From an uncultured Psychrobacter sp. (lineage in GTDB: Bacteria; Pseudomonadota; Gammaproteobacteria; Pseudomonadales; Moraxellaceae), in the NCBI GenBank assembly GCA_947501045.1, contig CANMUI010000001.1, forward strand, positions 806,001 to 870,000: a stretch of DNA of 64,000 nt, in the 5' to 3' direction. Each line of letters opens with the position of its first letter. Position 1 is the first letter of the stretch. Positions 46,137 to 54,762 of this stretch are shown here, piece by piece. Position numbers and translations under genes: made by a program. The notes under the pieces were generated by a model. The model saw only the letters and a program-made list of their open reading frames with translations, had not been told where the DNA came from and made no database searches.

Positions 46137-46562
46137 ATGGGCTATACATTCGTTTATCTTGTTGCCGTTGCTATGTTTTTAGGTGTTGACTTCGTTTGGC
46201 TGTCAACGATGAAAGGGTTATTTTATGAAGAGCGTATAGGTCATCTTTTAGCGGATGAACCTAATATGATGGCGGCTGCCATGTTCTATATGTTCTATAT
46301 TTTAGCGCTTTGTATCATTGTTTTATATCCGCAAATAAAAGCAGAGGCATCTATTGGTCATATTTTTCTATTGGGCGCTTTATTAGGCTTAATGGCGTAT
46401 GGTACTTATGATTTTACCAATCTAGCGTTGTTTAAAGGTTATACGCTTGATACTGCCTTGGTAGACTTTACTTGGGGCGGCTTTTTAACCGGTTCAGTTA
46501 GTGCAGGTACGGCTTGGTTAGCATATCGCTTTGGCTGGTTGAATAAAGCTAACTCAGCTTAA
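46137..46562 (+). CDS. DUF2177 family membrane protein
   Basis: 141 residues with four membrane helices. FVYLVAVAMFLGVDFVWLS at the N-terminus and GALLGLMAYGTYDFTNLALFKGYT in the middle are DUF2177 hallmarks; the aspartates in VDFVW, TYDFTN and ALVDFTWG are notable inside hydrophobic surroundings. Such genes often accompany Cfa/DUF1365 clusters. A start with AAAAGGA precedes it, and it is 263 bases after cfa. Confidence 0.85.
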   Translation: MGYTFVYLVAVAMFLGVDFVWLSTMKGLFYEERIGHLLADEPNMMAAAMFYMFYILALCIIVLYPQIKAEASIGHIFLLGALLGLMAYGTYDFTNLALFKGYTLDTALVDFTWGGFLTGSVSAGTAWLAYRFGWLNKANSA

Positions 46563-46585
46563 ATGTTTGAGCTATAGTAGATAGG

Positions 46586-46617
46586 AGCGGTTTAACTCAG
46601 TTTAAATCGCTTTTTTT
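46586..46617 (+). terminator. Terminator after DUF2177 gene
   Basis: AGCGGTTTAA and TTTAAATCGCT form a stem with one mismatch followed by seven Ts; closes the lipid cluster. Confidence 0.75.
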
Positions 46618-46693
46618 ATGGCAGTTTTGTTTGTGCAAACCAATACCTTGCTGTATAAATAAGACCTGAAATACATAAATAGTAAGGAATCCT

Positions 46694-47254
46694 ATGCCGC
46701 AATACAATACGACTTCGACTGCTAAAAAAGCGCCTCTAAATCATGAGTTGTACATGTCAATACTCATGACGCCTGATATGGCAAATTTCATTGGCAACGT
46801 GCATGGTGGTGATTTGTTAAAAATGCTCGATCAAGTCGCTTACGCTTGTGCCAGTCGTTATAGCGGCAGCTACGTCGTAACCCTCTCCGTTGATCAAGTA
46901 ATGTTCCGCGAGCCTATTTATGTCGGCGAGCTGGTCACTTTCGCTGCTAGCGTCAATTATGTCGGCAAAACATCAATGGAGGTGGGCATTCGGGTAGAAG
47001 CCGAAGACGTACGCGCACGTACTATTCGCCACACCAATAGCTGCTACTTTACGATGGTAGCTATTGACGACAATGGTAAACCTACACCTATCCCGCCACT
47101 TAATATTAAGAACGAGAGTCAACAGTGCCGTTTCGATGCTGCCTTGGCTCGTAAAAACTTACGTATGGACAGCTCGCAGCGACCTAGTTGTGATTTAAAC
47201 GAAATGATAGGTGATACTGTTAAAAACGCTGAGAATACTCTTAATTCTCAATAA
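46694..47254 (+). CDS. Acyl-CoA thioesterase, hotdog fold
   Basis: 186 residues. MTPDMANFIGNVHGGDLLKMLDQVAY and DQVMFREPIYVGELVTFAASVNYVGKTSMEVG match the YciA/BACH-type acyl-CoA hydrolases, with the HGG-x-L turn and the catalytic Asp. C-terminal 40 residues are polar. It may release fatty acids from CoA. It has its own Shine-Dalgarno (AAGGAAT) and follows the lipid-cluster terminator, so a link to that cluster is only suggestive. Confidence 0.88.
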   Translation: MPQYNTTSTAKKAPLNHELYMSILMTPDMANFIGNVHGGDLLKMLDQVAYACASRYSGSYVVTLSVDQVMFREPIYVGELVTFAASVNYVGKTSMEVGIRVEAEDVRARTIRHTNSCYFTMVAIDDNGKPTPIPPLNIKNESQQCRFDAALARKNLRMDSSQRPSCDLNEMIGDTVKNAENTLNSQ

Positions 47255-47346
47255 GAGACCAAAAGACTAACCGTCAATAGTTTCGTAGCTGATTGGCAAA
47301 ATCAAATATATCAACAATGACTCACTAAAAAGTTACTGATAGGGTA

Positions 47347-47406
47347 GCGCGTTTATTTTAGGCTAGGTTTTTTAGATTAATGAATTATCCATTAATCTAA
47401 ACGCGC
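47347..47406. promoter_or_regulatory. Nested inverted repeats before the CDF gene
   Basis: Outer arms GCGCGTTT (47347-47354) and AAACGCGC (47399-47406) surround inner arms TTAGATTAATG (47372-47382) and CATTAATCTAA (47390-47400). All arms are exact complements. The block ends 34 bases before the CDF ATG and lacks a downstream T run. Confidence 0.45.
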
Positions 47407-47440
47407 CGTAAACAAAGCTACCCATTTTGTCGAGTACAGT

Positions 47441-48505
47441 ATGAGTCTAAAGCCTTCTATTGCCAATCCGCAACTACATCTTAGCGATGTGCCAAAAACC
47501 CCAAGCTCTCGAACTCGCGGAGCAAAAAATTCTAATAATAACTCTGCGCCTGATGAAGACAAAAAGTCCAGCTCAGTGATTACTGTCTTGATTGCTATTG
47601 GGGCAAATTTTCTTATTGCTATTGCAAAGTCTGTTGCCGCTTTTATTACTGGTTCAGCCTCTATGATAGCGGAAGCTGCGCACTCTTGGGCGGATACAGG
47701 CAATGGTATATTTTTATTAGTCGCTGAAAAAAAGGCAGTTAAACCTGCAGACAGAAGCCATCCTTTAGGCTACGGCAAAGAGTCTTATGTGTGGTCGATG
47801 ATTGCCGCCTTTGGTGTGTTTATGGCAGGCTCTATCGTCTCTATTTATACGGGTATCACGGAGTGGAATGCGGCGGAGACCCAAACTAATTATACGATTG
47901 GCTTCATCATTTTGGCAGTGGCGTTTGTCTTAGAGGGTTTTTCATTAGTACAAGCTTATTTGCAAAGCAAAAAGCATGGCGAGGCGCTGAACGTTAGTGC
48001 GATTGGTTATGTTGTCGACACCTCTAATCCGACGCTGCGTGGGGTGTTTTTTGAAGATTTGGCCGCTGTTATTGGCCTAGTCATTGCCGCTGCAGCTATG
48101 GGAATGCATGCTTATACTGGAGAGCCTTTTTGGGACGCGCTGGGTTCTATCATTGTCGGTCTATTATTGGGCGCTGTGGCGATATTTTTGATCAGCCGTA
48201 ACCGTGATTTTTTGGTCGGGCATAAAGTATCTGATAGCATGCACCGTTACGTGCTAGGCGAGCTACTTGATCATCCTGATATCGATAGCGTCTCGTATCT
48301 GCATTTGGAGTGGGTAGGCCCTAAGAAGATATTTATGGTGGCAGCGGTGGACATTGTAGGTAATCCTCGTGAACAAGATATCGCGCATAAGTTTGAAGCT
48401 ATCGAAAATCAGTTTCGCGACAACCCCCTATTTCAAGAGGCTATTTTGACTTTATCAGTGCCTAATGCTGAGCTTTTAAGCTTAGAAAGTGAGCAAGCTG
48501 TTTAG
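47441..48505 (+). CDS. Cation diffusion facilitator (CDF) metal transporter
   Basis: 354 residues, six membrane helices. Metal-site residues are in SMIAEAAHSWADTGN (helix 2) and FFEDLAAVIG (helix 5). RSHPLGYGKESYVWSMIAAFGVF is typical for the group related to SLC30A9. A polar N-terminal tail of about 45 residues precedes the first helix. The C-terminal cytoplasmic domain has the usual ferredoxin-like wording (HLEWVGPKKIFMVAAVDI). Likely exports zinc, iron or similar divalent metal with proton exchange. No clear Shine-Dalgarno. Confidence 0.9.
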   Translation: MSLKPSIANPQLHLSDVPKTPSSRTRGAKNSNNNSAPDEDKKSSSVITVLIAIGANFLIAIAKSVAAFITGSASMIAEAAHSWADTGNGIFLLVAEKKAVKPADRSHPLGYGKESYVWSMIAAFGVFMAGSIVSIYTGITEWNAAETQTNYTIGFIILAVAFVLEGFSLVQAYLQSKKHGEALNVSAIGYVVDTSNPTLRGVFFEDLAAVIGLVIAAAAMGMHAYTGEPFWDALGSIIVGLLLGAVAIFLISRNRDFLVGHKVSDSMHRYVLGELLDHPDIDSVSYLHLEWVGPKKIFMVAAVDIVGNPREQDIAHKFEAIENQFRDNPLFQEAILTLSVPNAELLSLESEQAV

Positions 48506-48581
48506 AATTAAGGGCAGTTATTGGATTATCAGTAGTTACCAAACTGCTATTACATCAGCGCATAAAAAAATCCTTACATAT

Positions 48582-48625
48582 AAAGAGCCGTCTCAAATTT
48601 TATATTATTTGAGGCGGCTCTTTTT
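48582..48625. terminator. Strong bidirectional terminator
   Basis: A 17-bp stem with a single G-U-type mismatch (AAAGAGCCG... with ...CGGCTCTTT) between the convergent CDF and YqjG genes. Confidence 0.9.
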
Positions 48626-48654
48626 CAACCTGTCTTTTTGAATGATGACTGGCT

Positions 48655-49635
48655 TTACGATAAGCGCGCACGGTCATGCGGTTCATGAAAATCAATATCC
48701 GGTCCAACAGGTACAATCTCTGTAGGGTTAATATTATCGTGGCTGGCGTAGTAGTGAGTCTTAATATGATCCATATTGACCGTCTCTTCAATCCCTGGCA
48801 CTTGATATAGATCGCGCAGATAGCCCCAAAGGTTAGGGTAGTCAACAATACGGCGGATGTTGCATTTAAAATGACCAACATAGACCGGATCAAAACGTAC
48901 TAGCGTCGTAAACAGACGCCAATCGGCCTCGGTTATAGTATCGCCGGTAAGATAGCGTTTATCGGCTAAACGTTTTTCTAAAATATCTAGTCCATCAAAC
49001 AGCTCGGTTACCGCTTCTTCATAAGCTTCTTGAGTAGTTGCAAAGCCTGAGCGATAAACGCCATTGTTCACTTTAGGATAAATAAAGGCATTTAGCTCAT
49101 CAATCTCATCTAGTCGATCTGAGGGTAAAAAGTCGACTGGTAGAGCGCCAACGTCATCAAAGGCAGAATTAAACATACGAATGATTTCAGAGGACTCGTT
49201 ACTGACGATGGTATTGGTTTTTTTATCCCATAGCACTGGTACAGTCACGCGTCCGGTATAATCAGCTCTGGCCGCCGTATAGATCTCATGCATGTAATCA
49301 GCATTAAAAATAGGGTCGGGAATCACGCCTGCACCCTTTGCAAACGTCCAACCATGCTCACGCATAAAGGGATGAACGGAAGATAGGGATATCATATCTT
49401 CAAGCCCTTTCAATTTACGATAAATCATGGTGCGATGCGCCCAAGGACAAGCCAACGACACATATAAATGGTAACGATTAGGCTCAGCTTTAAAGCCGCC
49501 AGTACCTGTAGGACCAGCGCTACCATCTTTGGTTACCCAGTTTCTAAAGCCCGACTCTTCACGCTGGAAACGTCCACCGCTTGCGTCGGTATCGTACCAT
49601 TGATCTTGCCATTTGCCATCAACGAGTAAGCCCAT
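48655..49635 (-). CDS. yqjG: Glutathionyl-hydroquinone reductase (omega-class GST)
   Basis: 326 residues. RFQREESGFRNWV, then NRYHLYVSLACPWAHRTMIYRKLKGLEDMI with the catalytic cysteine in ACPWAHR, SSVHPFMREHGWTF, and C-terminal FDPVYVGHFKCN-RRIVDYPNLWGYLRDLY. These identify the YqjG/ECM4 type, which removes glutathione from glutathionyl-hydroquinones. It stands alone, convergent with the CDF gene. Confidence 0.93.
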   Translation of the reverse strand: MGLLVDGKWQDQWYDTDASGGRFQREESGFRNWVTKDGSAGPTGTGGFKAEPNRYHLYVSLACPWAHRTMIYRKLKGLEDMISLSSVHPFMREHGWTFAKGAGVIPDPIFNADYMHEIYTAARADYTGRVTVPVLWDKKTNTIVSNESSEIIRMFNSAFDDVGALPVDFLPSDRLDEIDELNAFIYPKVNNGVYRSGFATTQEAYEEAVTELFDGLDILEKRLADKRYLTGDTITEADWRLFTTLVRFDPVYVGHFKCNIRRIVDYPNLWGYLRDLYQVPGIEETVNMDHIKTHYYASHDNINPTEIVPVGPDIDFHEPHDRARLS

Positions 49636-49787
49636 GTTATTCTCCCTATTTGTTAGTGTATTTAAATAGAATCATATTAGTTTTTCTAACATAGATATAA
49701 CTATTATAATATTATAACTTAACAATGGATGCTTTATTAAATCCATTTTTATAAAGTGGGTATAATTAACTATCGATGACTCAATAC

Positions 49788-49818
49788 AAAAAGGGCTACC
49801 AGTATGGCAGCCCTTTAA
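49788..49818 (-). terminator. Terminator after second Dps gene
   Basis: AAAGGGCT and AGCCCTTT stem; five Ts follow on the minus strand. Confidence 0.75.
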
Positions 49819-49875
49819 TAATTTATAATTTTTACCTATTTATTTAAACAACATAGATGTACTGTCATACACCTG

Positions 49876-50358
49876 TTATTTTTTAGGAGCATTAGCACCG
49901 ATAAACCAAGCGTCTTTATCGATAGTACGGCTAACTTCTGTCAATAGATCAGCAGTATCTTCATCCCCAGCATCACCAGCTGTATCAATCGCTTCACGCA
50001 ATGATGCTGCAATTGTTTTATAGCGATTAGTCAATTCACGAACATGCTGCTCAACTTCAGTGATATCTGTTGGATAAGTCTCTAATATAGAGTCCTCAAC
50101 CACACGTTTAGAGATACCATTTGCTTTGCCGCCTAAAATAACAATACGTTCAGCAACGGTATCAAAAGATTCAGTTAAACGCTCATAAGTCTCATCAAGT
50201 AATTGATGCACACCGATAAACCCAGAACCTTGCAGATTCCAGTGGCACTGTTTGCTATCCATACTCAAATCAATAAGGTTGGCTAAGTTAGAATTTAATA
50301 GATCAATCATTTTCTTAGCAGTGTCGTCATTTATACCACTTGCGTAACGTTCTCTCAT
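49876..50358 (-). CDS. dps: Dps DNA-protection protein (paralogue 2)
   Basis: 160 residues, close to classical Dps: SKQCHWNLQGSGFIGVHQLLDETYERLTESFDTVAERIVILGG holds the ferroxidase ligands (His, Asp, Glu), followed by ETYPTDITEVEQHVRELTNRYK. The basic C-terminus is only APKK. The short N-terminus MRERYASG has a few basic residues. Both Dps genes of the window lie alone with their own terminators. Confidence 0.93.
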   Translation of the reverse strand: MRERYASGINDDTAKKMIDLLNSNLANLIDLSMDSKQCHWNLQGSGFIGVHQLLDETYERLTESFDTVAERIVILGGKANGISKRVVEDSILETYPTDITEVEQHVRELTNRYKTIAASLREAIDTAGDAGDEDTADLLTEVSRTIDKDAWFIGANAPKK

Positions 50359-50620
50359 AAATTACTCCATTATTTTAAGTTATTTTATTATGGCTTGAAA
50401 TCTAGACAAATTAAAAGCAGCTAATGCTATTAACTTGTCAACTAATTCAGTATCGATAATAACAGGTTGCATCAAAATATAAAGCCTTAAGCTTTAGGTT
50501 TTATTGAGCGGTCATGTAATGACTTTGTTAAACATGAAAATCTTTGTAAATTTTGCAACTAATTAAGACCACTCTGTTAACTTATCATTACTCTATCAGC
50601 AATCTAATGATCATCAACTT

Positions 50621-51034
50621 TTAAGGGTTCATACCTTTTTTTGCAAACTTATCAAATAATTGCTGTTCGGTCAGTTCTACAGTTACATTGGCAAACTCGT
50701 AATAATCAGGTTTTTTATCAATAAATATCTGACTAGTAAAATCAAAATTATTGATATCTTGAAACAAGCCTACAGACAACACGTATTCGTCAGAACCCAG
50801 CTGGTGATAATAAAGATTAGTCCCGCATTTATGACAAAAAGCACGTTCTGCCCAATCTGAGGATGAATAAACTGTTATAGAATTTTGACCTTTAATATCG
50901 GGTTTTGCTTGGCTATGAACGGCCATCAACGGACCGCTTCCCCAGCGTCTACACATACCGCAGTGACAAGCCTCAACTGTATCAATATCTTCTACCTCGA
51001 TAGTGACGTTACCGCATAAACAGTGACCTTTCAT
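50621..51034 (-). CDS. GFA (CENP-V/glutathione-dependent formaldehyde-activating) family protein
   Basis: 137 residues. Zinc-binding cysteines in GHCLCGNVTIEV, EACHCGMCRRWGSGP and RAFCHKCGTNLYY show the GFA fold. The family includes carbon-sulfur lyases and glutathione-adduct enzymes; the substrate here is unknown. It diverges from uvrB. Confidence 0.85.
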   Translation of the reverse strand: MKGHCLCGNVTIEVEDIDTVEACHCGMCRRWGSGPLMAVHSQAKPDIKGQNSITVYSSSDWAERAFCHKCGTNLYYHQLGSDEYVLSVGLFQDINNFDFTSQIFIDKKPDYYEFANVTVELTEQQLFDKFAKKGMNP

Positions 51035-51239
51035 CTTTTATTCCTTGATTGTATCGAATACTTCATAGGTATAGACAATGACTATACCTGAATATCTCAA
51101 ACATTTACTGTATATTTTCATCACTTTTTTAATACGAGTAGTGATATCTCAAGAGCAAAAATCACCTTTAAAAACAGTCATAAAGCCCCCACATTGTTAT
51201 AAACCTTACCTCGTTATAAAAATTAGGAAGAAAACCAAT

Positions 51240-53354
51240 ATGCGAATGCCCGAACCGCGCTCGTCGCGTCAGTTAAATCAATTAGCCACTCAGCTACAAG
51301 GCGAAGCTGAGATCGTTGGCGTCAATGCGTCTGGGACGCAAATATCAAGTCGCGCCTTTGAGATGGTCACTGACTTTGAACCAGCAGGCGATCAGCCGCA
51401 AGCGATTGAAAAGCTCGTTAAGGGGATTGATGCTGGCATGGATGAGCAGTTATTACTTGGTGTGACCGGTTCTGGTAAAACTTATACCATGGCCAAGGTG
51501 ATATCCGAGTGCCAACGCCCAACCATTATCATGGCGCATAATAAGACCCTTGCCGCGCAGTTATATGGTGAGTTTAAGGCATTTTTTCCTAATAACGCGG
51601 TAGAGTATTTTGTCAGCTATTATGACTACTATCAGCCTGAGGCTTATGTTGCTGCCAGTGACACCTTTATCGAAAAAGACAGTGCTATTAATGATCATAT
51701 TGATCAGATGCGCTTGTCCGCGACGCGGGCATTACTTGAGCGCCGAGATGCGATTATCGTTGCATCAGTTTCTTGTATCTACGGTTTGGGCGACCCTGAG
51801 AGTTATCTAAAAATGCTCTTGCACATTGTAGTCGGTGACAAGATCGATCGTACCGCAACCATCAAGCGTTTGGTTGAGATGCAGTATACGCGTAATGAGC
51901 TGGACTTTGGTCGTGGTACCTATCGCTTGCGCGGGGAGTTACTCGATATTTATCCTGCTGAATCTGAACAATTAGCGATACGCGTGCATCTGTTCGATGA
52001 TGAAGTTGAGAAGATCACTTGGTTCGATCCTTTAACCGGTAAAACGGTGCGCAGCGTGCCACGGATTACTATTTACCCTAAGTCGCATTATGTGACGCCG
52101 CGTAACCGTTTGGAAGCCGCCAGCCATACCATTCGCGAGGAGCTTGAGCCGCGCCTTGAGTATTTTCGTGATAATAATAAACTGATTGAAGCGCAGCGAC
52201 TCAAAGAGCGTACGCAGTATGATTTGGAAATGATCCAGCAGCTCGGCTACTGTAATGGTATCGAGAACTACTCGCAGCATCTATCTGGTCGTCCATGGGG
52301 TGAGGCGCCGCCAACATTGTTTGACTATATTCCCGAAGATGCGCTATTGTTTATCGATGAGTCGCATGTGACGGTCTCCCAAGTAGGGGCGATGTATAAG
52401 GGCGATAGATCGCGCAAAGAGAATCTCGTGAACTATGGCTTTCGTCTACCAAGCGCGATGAATAACCGCCCGATGAAGTTTGAAGAATGGGAGCGCATTA
52501 AGCCTAAGACTATTTATGTCAGCGCGACCCCTGCGCAATATGAGCTTGAGCATAGCGAACAAGTGGTAGAGCAAGTCGTGCGTCCGACTGGTTTGATCGA
52601 CCCTGAGATTGAGATCCGTCCGGTACTCACACAGGTCGATGATGTGCTATCGGAGATCACCAAACGCCGTGAGCTTGATGAGCGTGTGCTGATTACTACT
52701 TTGACTAAGCGTATGGCAGAAGATCTGACCAGCTATCTTAAAGAGTATGATATCAAAGTTGCCTATTTGCATTCCGACATCGATACCGTTGAGCGGATGC
52801 AAATTATTCACGAGCTGCGTACGGGCGTTCATGATGTGCTTGTCGGTATTAACCTATTGCGTGAAGGTTTGGATATGCCTGAGGTATCACTGGTTGCTAT
52901 CTTTGATGCTGACAAAGAAGGCTTTTTGCGCTCCGAGCGCTCTTTGATTCAAACTATTGGCCGCGCCGCTCGTCACTTAAATGGTAAGGCGATTCTGTAT
53001 GCTGATCGCATTACGCCAAGCATGCAAAAGGCGATAGAAGAGACCGATCGTCGCCGCGAGAAGCAAGTGGCCTTTAATCTTGAGCACGGTATTACGCCTA
53101 AAGGCGCGCGCCGCAATGTCACGGACAAAATTGATACCGGTGAAGATTTGGATGCCAATGATAATCAAACGATTCCAGTTAAGAGCAATCTGCCCGATGT
53201 CGATATTAGTATATTGCGCAGCCCTGACTTGCTCGCCAAAGAGATCAATCGCCTTGAGAAGCTCATGAAGCAGTTCTCACGCGATCTAAAGTTTGAGGAT
53301 GCAGCGAAGACCCGTGATAAAGTACTTGAGCTTAAAGCGCATTTGGTGCACTAA
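51240..53354 (+). CDS. uvrB: UvrABC excinuclease subunit B
   Basis: DNA damage verification helicase of nucleotide excision repair. Walker A LLGVTGSGKTYTMAKV, beta-hairpin YYDYYQPEAYV, DEROF-like box LLFIDESHV, VSATPAQYEL, GINLLREGLDMPEVSLVAI and QTIGRAARH are all present; the C-terminal UVR motif DLKFEDAAKTRDKVLELK binds UvrC. The frame is open from 51078, but I place the start at 51240 where AGGAAG precedes ATG and the protein becomes 704 residues, near the usual size. The linker before the UVR motif is longer and acidic. Confidence 0.95.
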   Translation: MRMPEPRSSRQLNQLATQLQGEAEIVGVNASGTQISSRAFEMVTDFEPAGDQPQAIEKLVKGIDAGMDEQLLLGVTGSGKTYTMAKVISECQRPTIIMAHNKTLAAQLYGEFKAFFPNNAVEYFVSYYDYYQPEAYVAASDTFIEKDSAINDHIDQMRLSATRALLERRDAIIVASVSCIYGLGDPESYLKMLLHIVVGDKIDRTATIKRLVEMQYTRNELDFGRGTYRLRGELLDIYPAESEQLAIRVHLFDDEVEKITWFDPLTGKTVRSVPRITIYPKSHYVTPRNRLEAASHTIREELEPRLEYFRDNNKLIEAQRLKERTQYDLEMIQQLGYCNGIENYSQHLSGRPWGEAPPTLFDYIPEDALLFIDESHVTVSQVGAMYKGDRSRKENLVNYGFRLPSAMNNRPMKFEEWERIKPKTIYVSATPAQYELEHSEQVVEQVVRPTGLIDPEIEIRPVLTQVDDVLSEITKRRELDERVLITTLTKRMAEDLTSYLKEYDIKVAYLHSDIDTVERMQIIHELRTGVHDVLVGINLLREGLDMPEVSLVAIFDADKEGFLRSERSLIQTIGRAARHLNGKAILYADRITPSMQKAIEETDRRREKQVAFNLEHGITPKGARRNVTDKIDTGEDLDANDNQTIPVKSNLPDVDISILRSPDLLAKEINRLEKLMKQFSRDLKFEDAAKTRDKVLELKAHLVH

Positions 53355-53380
53355 AAGACTTTGATAGTAAGTAAAGAGTA

Positions 53381-53414
53381 GAGCGAGTTAACTGTTGGTT
53401 GGCTCGCTTTTTTA
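53381..53414 (+). terminator. Terminator after uvrB
   Basis: GAGCGAG-TTAAC pairs with GGTTGGCTCGC with minor mismatches, followed by seven Ts. Confidence 0.8.
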
Positions 53415-53532
53415 TAGCACGTTTACTATTCTCCAGTTAGGACGCTTGTAATCCAACCTAACCACACTTAATATGAGATCAGCTACTACATTTAACCTTA
53501 TAATCCACTGACATTTAGGCGTATCGTCCATC

Positions 53533-54585
53533 ATGCAAAACAATAAAATGATAGAGTTAAATGCAAATGAAAACTCGCTAGGTATGTCAGACTCTGCCAA
53601 ACGAGCCATTACAGAGTCTTTGAGTGTTGGCTTTCGATATCCAGATCATCCACGTGCTGCCCTTATTAGCAAAATTGCTACCATTCATGGTGTAGCAGAA
53701 AATCAGGTCTCATTGGGCAATGGCTCGACCGAAAATATACGAGCTACCTTACAAATGCTGCAAAATAAAGCATTTAGAGAAAACAAAGATTTCCAGATGG
53801 TAATTCCTGTGCCAACGTTTGACTGTGCAGAGATGTATGCAAACTCTATTGGCGCATCCGTAGTCAAGATACCAGTAACAGCCGAAAATTATGATTTAGA
53901 CCTTCAGAATCTACAAAAAGCTGCTGACGAGTTTGACGGAATTAGTTTGCTTTACCTATGCAATCCTAATAATCCCACCGGAACTATTACCTCAACGAGC
54001 AAGCTTAAAGCTTGGGTTAGCCGTGCACCTGATGACCACTACTTCTTACTGGATCAAGCTTATTTAGAATACGTGACAGACCCAAGCTTTGAGAGTGGGA
54101 TTGAGTGGGTAAAACAAGGATTATCAAACAATCTTATTGTCATTCACACTTTCTCAAAGTTATGTGCTCTAGCGGGTATGCGAGTGGGCTATGCGATTTC
54201 TAACCCGCAAGCTATCGCTGCCATTGAAGGGTTTATGTCTATGGACAATACCAACTTATCAGGCGCGGTTGCCGCTATTGCGACGTTAAATGATGCAGAA
54301 TTTTTAGAGCTAAGCTTGCAAACCACTAATCAATCAAGGCAGATGATTGAAAAGGCCTTAGACGATCTTGGACTTCGCTACTTACCATCACAGACTAACT
54401 TTATTTTTCATGAAATAAAGGGTGATTTGAAAACGTATATCGACAGAATGCGAGATAATGGAATCAAAGTTGGTCGCAGATTTCCACCAATTACAGACTT
54501 TAATCGCCTAACGCTTGGCACACCTGATGAGATGGCAATATTTATCAAAGTGCTAAAATCATTTCGCGCTAAAGGTTGGGTATGA
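53533..54585 (+). CDS. HisC-like PLP aminotransferase, tandem copy 1
   Basis: 350 residues of fold type I, histidinol-phosphate aminotransferase-like. ELNANENSLGMSDSAK, LGNGSTENI (phosphate loop), CNPNNPTGT, LLDQAYLEY, the PLP-lysine stretch HTFSKLCALAGMRVGYAI, and the C-terminal GIKVGRRFPP with a phosphate/carboxylate Arg followed by RLTLGTPDEM. No his genes are nearby, so the substrate may be another amino acid or keto acid. ATG start. The next gene is a paralogue of the same length. Confidence 0.85.
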   Translation: MQNNKMIELNANENSLGMSDSAKRAITESLSVGFRYPDHPRAALISKIATIHGVAENQVSLGNGSTENIRATLQMLQNKAFRENKDFQMVIPVPTFDCAEMYANSIGASVVKIPVTAENYDLDLQNLQKAADEFDGISLLYLCNPNNPTGTITSTSKLKAWVSRAPDDHYFLLDQAYLEYVTDPSFESGIEWVKQGLSNNLIVIHTFSKLCALAGMRVGYAISNPQAIAAIEGFMSMDNTNLSGAVAAIATLNDAEFLELSLQTTNQSRQMIEKALDDLGLRYLPSQTNFIFHEIKGDLKTYIDRMRDNGIKVGRRFPPITDFNRLTLGTPDEMAIFIKVLKSFRAKGWV

Positions 54586-54648
54586 TTGGTAAGCTAAAAC
54601 AATCATCGGTTTAAAAATATTAACTGATATTCAAAAGTGTAAGATGCA

Positions 54649-54720
54649 TAAGTTGCCTCTCATAAAAAATATCTTATGTTTGTTTATAAGATCCCTTGTA
54701 ATAAGAGGTAATGGCACTTA
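54649..54720. repeat. Imperfect nested hairpin between the paralogues
   Basis: Outer arms TAAGTTGCCTCT (54649-54660) and AGAGGTAATGGCACTTA (54704-54720) pair imperfectly around an inner ATCTTAT/ATAAGAT stem. Possibly an attenuating or processing structure. Confidence 0.35.
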
Positions 54721-54762
54721 ATATGACGCCCATTCACTCACCAACTAGGCTTATTATCCATC

